From Lentisphaerota bacterium (lineage in GTDB: Bacteria; Verrucomicrobiota; Kiritimatiellia; RFP12; JAAYLN01): 18,701 bases of DNA. Positions 16,894 to 18,701 of the stretch are shown one piece after another. The position numbers and the translations under genes are program-made. Every line of letters begins with the position of its first letter. The first letter of the stretch is position 1. The stretch spans positions 1 to 18,701 of the forward strand of contig JAAYZJ010000392.1 of NCBI GenBank assembly GCA_012514915.1. The letters run 5' to 3'. The notes under the pieces are model-generated. The model was not told where the DNA came from. It did not search any database and saw nothing but the letters and a program-made list of their open reading frames with translations.

Positions 16894-16922
16894 AGTATAC
16901 CAGATGCGCGCAAGCGTTAGAA
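16894..16922 (-). promoter_or_regulatory. Candidate extended -10 promoter for the C25 peptidase
   Basis: Reading the minus strand, TGGTATACT gives an extended -10 (TATACT at 16899-16894, preceded by TGn) and, 17 bp farther upstream, TTCTAA (16922-16917) as a weak -35. Transcription would start near 16887, about 24 nt before the ATG at 16863. This rules against the longer reading frame and against dependence on the upstream DUF2752 gene alone. Confidence 0.5.
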
Positions 16923-16999
16923 GCACCTGCGCGCGATTCCGCTGCCTATCGCACGGATCACACGGAAGCACATCAACCCCTGTCGATCATGTCCCTGCC

Positions 17000-17389
17000 T
17001 CATCCATGTATCAGCAAGTATCCCCAATTCACCAGCGCGAGCAGCAGACCGCCGCCCGCCATCGACAGCCATCCCCGCCGGGAGGCCCGGAGAACCGGGA
17101 TCTTTCGCTGGACAAGAAAGAGGATGATCGCCAGGAGAACGTAGAACGCCGAACCGATCGCCAGCACTGTGGCCAGCGGATTGCAGGCGAATGCCGCCGA
17201 CCACTCGCCCCGCAACAGGGCGGAGAGCACGCGGGTCGAGCCACAAGTGGGGCAGGGGATGCTGAAGAGGGCCCGCAGCGGGCAGATTGTGATCTGTTGC
17301 GCCTGGCAAAAGAGGCTGAAGAGCCCCAGTGGCAAGCCGACGCCGACTGCCGCCAGCATGATCCGCCGGCGTGCCGGTGTAACCGGCAT
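17000..17389 (-). CDS. DUF2752 small membrane protein (129 aa)
   Basis: The family is a short inner-membrane protein of unknown function. The diagnostic motif is CPLRALFSIPCPTCGSTR (36-53), containing Cys36, Cys46 and Cys49, followed by GEWSAAFACNPLA (61-73). Three hydrophobic stretches are visible at ~10-29, ~71-94 and ~107-127. The frame can be extended upstream to 17503, but those residues (GIAQLVERLNG...) are translated tRNA-Ala sequence, a known annotation artefact. I therefore choose ATG 17389; ATG 17359 is an alternative and neither has a clear Shine-Dalgarno. It lies 29 bp after the tRNA-Ala gene with no terminator seen, so it may share that transcript, and the stop is 136 bp before the peptidase start. 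Confidence 0.85.
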   Translation of the reverse strand: MPVTPARRRIMLAAVGVGLPLGLFSLFCQAQQITICPLRALFSIPCPTCGSTRVLSALLRGEWSAAFACNPLATVLAIGSAFYVLLAIILFLVQRKIPVLRASRRGWLSMAGGGLLLALVNWGYLLIHG

Positions 17390-17418
17390 GCAGACGACGG
17401 CGATCCCTTTTGCGGAAC

Positions 17419-17494
<76 letters not shown>

Positions 17495-17500
17495 GTACCG

Positions 17501-17522
17501 CAACGCGGCCTAGGCCGTGTTG
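17501..17522. repeat. Near-perfect inverted repeat before tRNA-Ala
   Basis: CAACGCGGCC (17501-17510) and GGCCGTGTTG (17513-17522) form a 10-bp inverted repeat with one mismatch around TA. It lies within the predicted leader of tRNA-Ala, 7 bp upstream of the mature 5' end. It could be a leader hairpin relevant to RNase P or 5' processing, or a protein site. No T-run is attached, so it is not an obvious terminator. Confidence 0.4.
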
Positions 17523-17536
17523 AAAAAGGAAGCCGA

Positions 17537-17565
17537 AGATTATCACCTCCCCGTTGAGATGTCAA
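17537..17565 (-). promoter_or_regulatory. Candidate promoter for tRNA-Ala
   Basis: On the minus strand a perfect -35 box TTGACA (17565-17560) is followed by GATAAT (17544-17539; 5 of 6 but a short 15-bp spacer) or TAATCT (17542-17537; 17-bp spacer, poorer match). The start would be around 17530, giving a leader of about 35 nt. This implies tRNA-Ala and DUF2752 can be transcribed separately from the three upstream tRNAs. Confidence 0.5.
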
Positions 17566-17634
17566 CCGTCCTTTTGCGCCATTTTTTCGCCGGGCGTTTG
17601 GGATCTGTTTGGCGTGAATCAGAGGGGAGAAAAG

Positions 17635-17708
17635 TGGAGCGGGCGATGGGAATCGAACCCACGTAAGAAGCTTGGCAAGCTCCTATTCTACCATTGAATT
17701 ACGCCCGC
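17635..17708 (-). tRNA. tRNA-Gly(GCC), CCC-like body
   Basis: A 74-nt cloverleaf starting GCGGGCGTAATTCAATGG. The anticodon loop TTGCCAA gives GCC (17676-17674); stem GGAGC/GCTTC has one G:U pair. Discriminator is T (standard for glycine) and CCA is encoded (17637-17635). The body (short D-loop AATGGTAG, GAGCTT before the anticodon) resembles E. coli tRNA-Gly(CCC) much more than the other tRNA-Gly(GCC) in this cluster. Confidence 0.95.
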
Positions 17709-17723
17709 GAATCAGGCTGAACC

Positions 17724-17800
<77 letters not shown>

Positions 17801-17807
17801 AAAAAAA

Positions 17808-17883
17808 TGGAGCGAGCGAAGGGGTTCGAACCCTCGACAACCACCTTGGCAAGGTGGCACTCTACCAACTGAGTTACGCTCGC
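17808..17883 (-). tRNA. tRNA-Gly(GCC), canonical
   Basis: A 76-nt cloverleaf beginning GCGAGCGTAACTCAGTTGG with anticodon loop TTGCCAA, anticodon GCC (17850-17848), on a perfect CCACC/GGTGG stem. Discriminator T and encoded CCA (17810-17808). It is the first tRNA after the predicted promoter, and 7 bp precede tRNA-Lys, so the two are surely one transcript. Confidence 0.97.
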
Positions 17884-17898
17884 TTCAAAAACGGGGTT

Positions 17899-17927
17899 AC
17901 TATAGCGAAAGTCCTCCGCGAATGCAA
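17899..17927 (-). promoter_or_regulatory. Promoter of the tRNA cluster
   Basis: On the minus strand TTGCAT (17927-17922) and TATAGT (17904-17899, 5 of 6 to the -10 consensus) are separated by exactly 17 bp. Transcription would start about 8-9 nt before the first tRNA-Gly. The -35 is only a partial match, but two A-tracts lie just upstream and could act as an UP element. Confidence 0.6.
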
Positions 17928-17940
17928 CCCCCCGCGCGAT

Positions 17941-17966
17941 TTTTTTTAGTGCCTTTTTTTAGTGCC
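17941..17966. repeat. 13-bp perfect tandem duplication with T/A tracts
   Basis: TTTTTTTAGTGCC occurs twice back to back (17941-17953 and 17954-17966). On the minus strand it reads GGCACTAAAAAAA twice, and the first copy contains the stop codon of the right-hand gene. The two A-tracts lie one 13-bp unit apart, about 13-38 bp upstream of the -35 box of the tRNA promoter, so they could form an UP element. The duplication probably arose by slippage. Confidence 0.8.
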
Positions 17967-18701
17967 AGGCGGTGATGACGACTTTGTCCGTGATGGTGTC
18001 GCCGGGAGGCAGGTTGAATCCCTGTCCGTCGCCGGCGTAGAGGTCGGCGGTGCCGTTGCCGATCATCCCCTGCCCGACCAGGATCGGGCCGTAGATCACC
18101 GCATGGCCATTGATCTTCATGCTGCCATGCGGCACCAGAATCGCGCCGTGCACTTCGGAACCCGAATTCATCTTCACCTCGCCGGTTCCCAGGACGATGA
18201 TGGCCGGATAGCCGTTGACCGAATTGACGTCCAGCGCGCCACCCTGGAACGAGGCGTCGCCCGCGAAGATGAAGCAGCCGTCGCCCGAGCGGCTCCAGCC
18301 GTCGGGACTTCCCGTGCAGAAGGCCACCCCGCCGGGAGGGGATGCGGGGATGTCGGAACCGCTGGCATAGACGGCGTCGTTGTCGGCGGCGTAGTCGATG
18401 AAGGCCTGGATGGCGGCCAGCAGGGCCTCGGTCAGGACGGGAACCGGCGACTGGTTCGATAGCAGGGTCACCGTGCCGTCGGCCTTCTTCCACTCGACGG
18501 TTCCGGCGCTCGACACCGTCTTGGCGTCGGTCTCCGCGCTTCCCTTGATGGTCGCATCGCCGTTGGCGTGGAGCGTCGTGACGTCCGCCTTGAAATTGCC
18601 CTTCAGGTCGAGTTCGCCACCGACGAGGAGATCGTAGAGGAGCGCGAAGTAGGTGTCGGAGGTGTCGTCCGATGTCGTGAAGGGACGGTTTTCGACATCC
18701 A
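17959..18701 (-). CDS. Repetitive beta-rich protein, PilX/DUF7305-like C-terminus (5' end cut by window)
   Basis: The frame is open from the window edge (first full codon at 18699) to the TAA at 17961-17959, about 246 residues; the true start is outside. Residues near the edge (DLLVGGELDLKGNFKADV, HANGDATIKGSAETD) and the C-terminal part (GALDVNSVNGYPAIIVLGTG, GSEVHGAILVPHGSMKINGH, IYGPILVGQGMIGNG) look like short repeated strands of a right-handed beta structure. This is similar to the polymer-forming or DUF7305-like end of PilX-type pilus-associated proteins. The ProPro-Gly-rich middle has two Cys (FCTGSPDG, GCFIFAG). Surface or pilus association is inference; a bactofilin-like scaffold is an alternative. 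The -strand tRNA cluster follows 75 bp downstream. Confidence 0.6.
   Translation of the reverse strand, partial: DVENRPFTTSDDTSDTYFALLYDLLVGGELDLKGNFKADVTTLHANGDATIKGSAETDAKTVSSAGTVEWKKADGTVTLLSNQSPVPVLTEALLAAIQAFIDYAADNDAVYASGSDIPASPPGGVAFCTGSPDGWSRSGDGCFIFAGDASFQGGALDVNSVNGYPAIIVLGTGEVKMNSGSEVHGAILVPHGSMKINGHAVIYGPILVGQGMIGNGTADLYAGDGQGFNLPPGDTITDKVVITAWH

Noticed and set aside
16864..16971. In-frame extension of the peptidase upstream of the signal peptide
   Set aside because: Crosses the extended -10 promoter and would bury the signal peptide inside the protein.
17581..17600. T-run followed by CGCCGGGCG as a terminator for the first three tRNAs
   Set aside because: The stem is only 4 bp around a single base and the T-run is on the wrong side for minus-strand transcription.

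Overview
The window is about 18.7 kb of GC-rich bacterial DNA with dense, overlapping genes. It carries a Gram-negative lipopolysaccharide gene (waaA), a PdxB-type vitamin B6 gene, and a very large secreted C25-type peptidase. That peptidase has the 'ADWWE'-type calcium-loop segments and C-terminal module that I associate with the PVC group (Planctomycetes/Verrucomicrobia/Lentisphaerae/Kiritimatiellota). A PVC bacterium, perhaps Kiritimatiellota, is my inference; no rRNA or marker phylogeny is available to confirm it.

Left block, + strand (369-5079): an unrecognised 708-aa protein, the redox chaperone Hsp33 (hslO), a small nitroreductase and erythronate-4-phosphate dehydrogenase (pdxB). They form a tight run: 14-bp overlap, 8-bp overlap, then a 17-bp gap. 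A candidate extended -10 promoter lies upstream at about 280-308.

Next block, - strand (5139-7627): the Kdo transferase waaA followed 11 bp later by a uroporphyrinogen-decarboxylase-superfamily protein. It converges on pdxB across a short hairpin-bearing gap.

Central block, + strand (7800-11218): proB and proA (glutamate to glutamate semialdehyde, the first two steps of proline synthesis), then an MtaD-type methylthioadenosine/S-adenosylhomocysteine deaminase. The waaA/proB intergenic region has an inverted repeat with a smaller one nested inside it, overlapping the candidate proB promoter.

Right block, - strand (11180-18701): in transcription order, a 5'-truncated gene with a repetitive beta-rich C-terminus, a tRNA cluster (Gly-GCC, Lys-CTT, a second different Gly-GCC, Ala-GGC), a small DUF2752 membrane protein, a ~1809-aa secreted C25 peptidase, and a short ORF encoding only the C-terminal end of an adenine deaminase. 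This last ORF is joined to the peptidase gene by a GTGA start/stop overlap and runs into the 3' end of the deaminase gene on the other strand.

Most of the window is housekeeping metabolism. The parts most worth a second look are the adenine deaminase stub, the unfamiliar 708-aa protein, the two unlike tRNA-Gly(GCC) genes, the promoter structures, and the large peptidase. I see no CRISPR array, insertion sequence, phage gene or obvious defence system.
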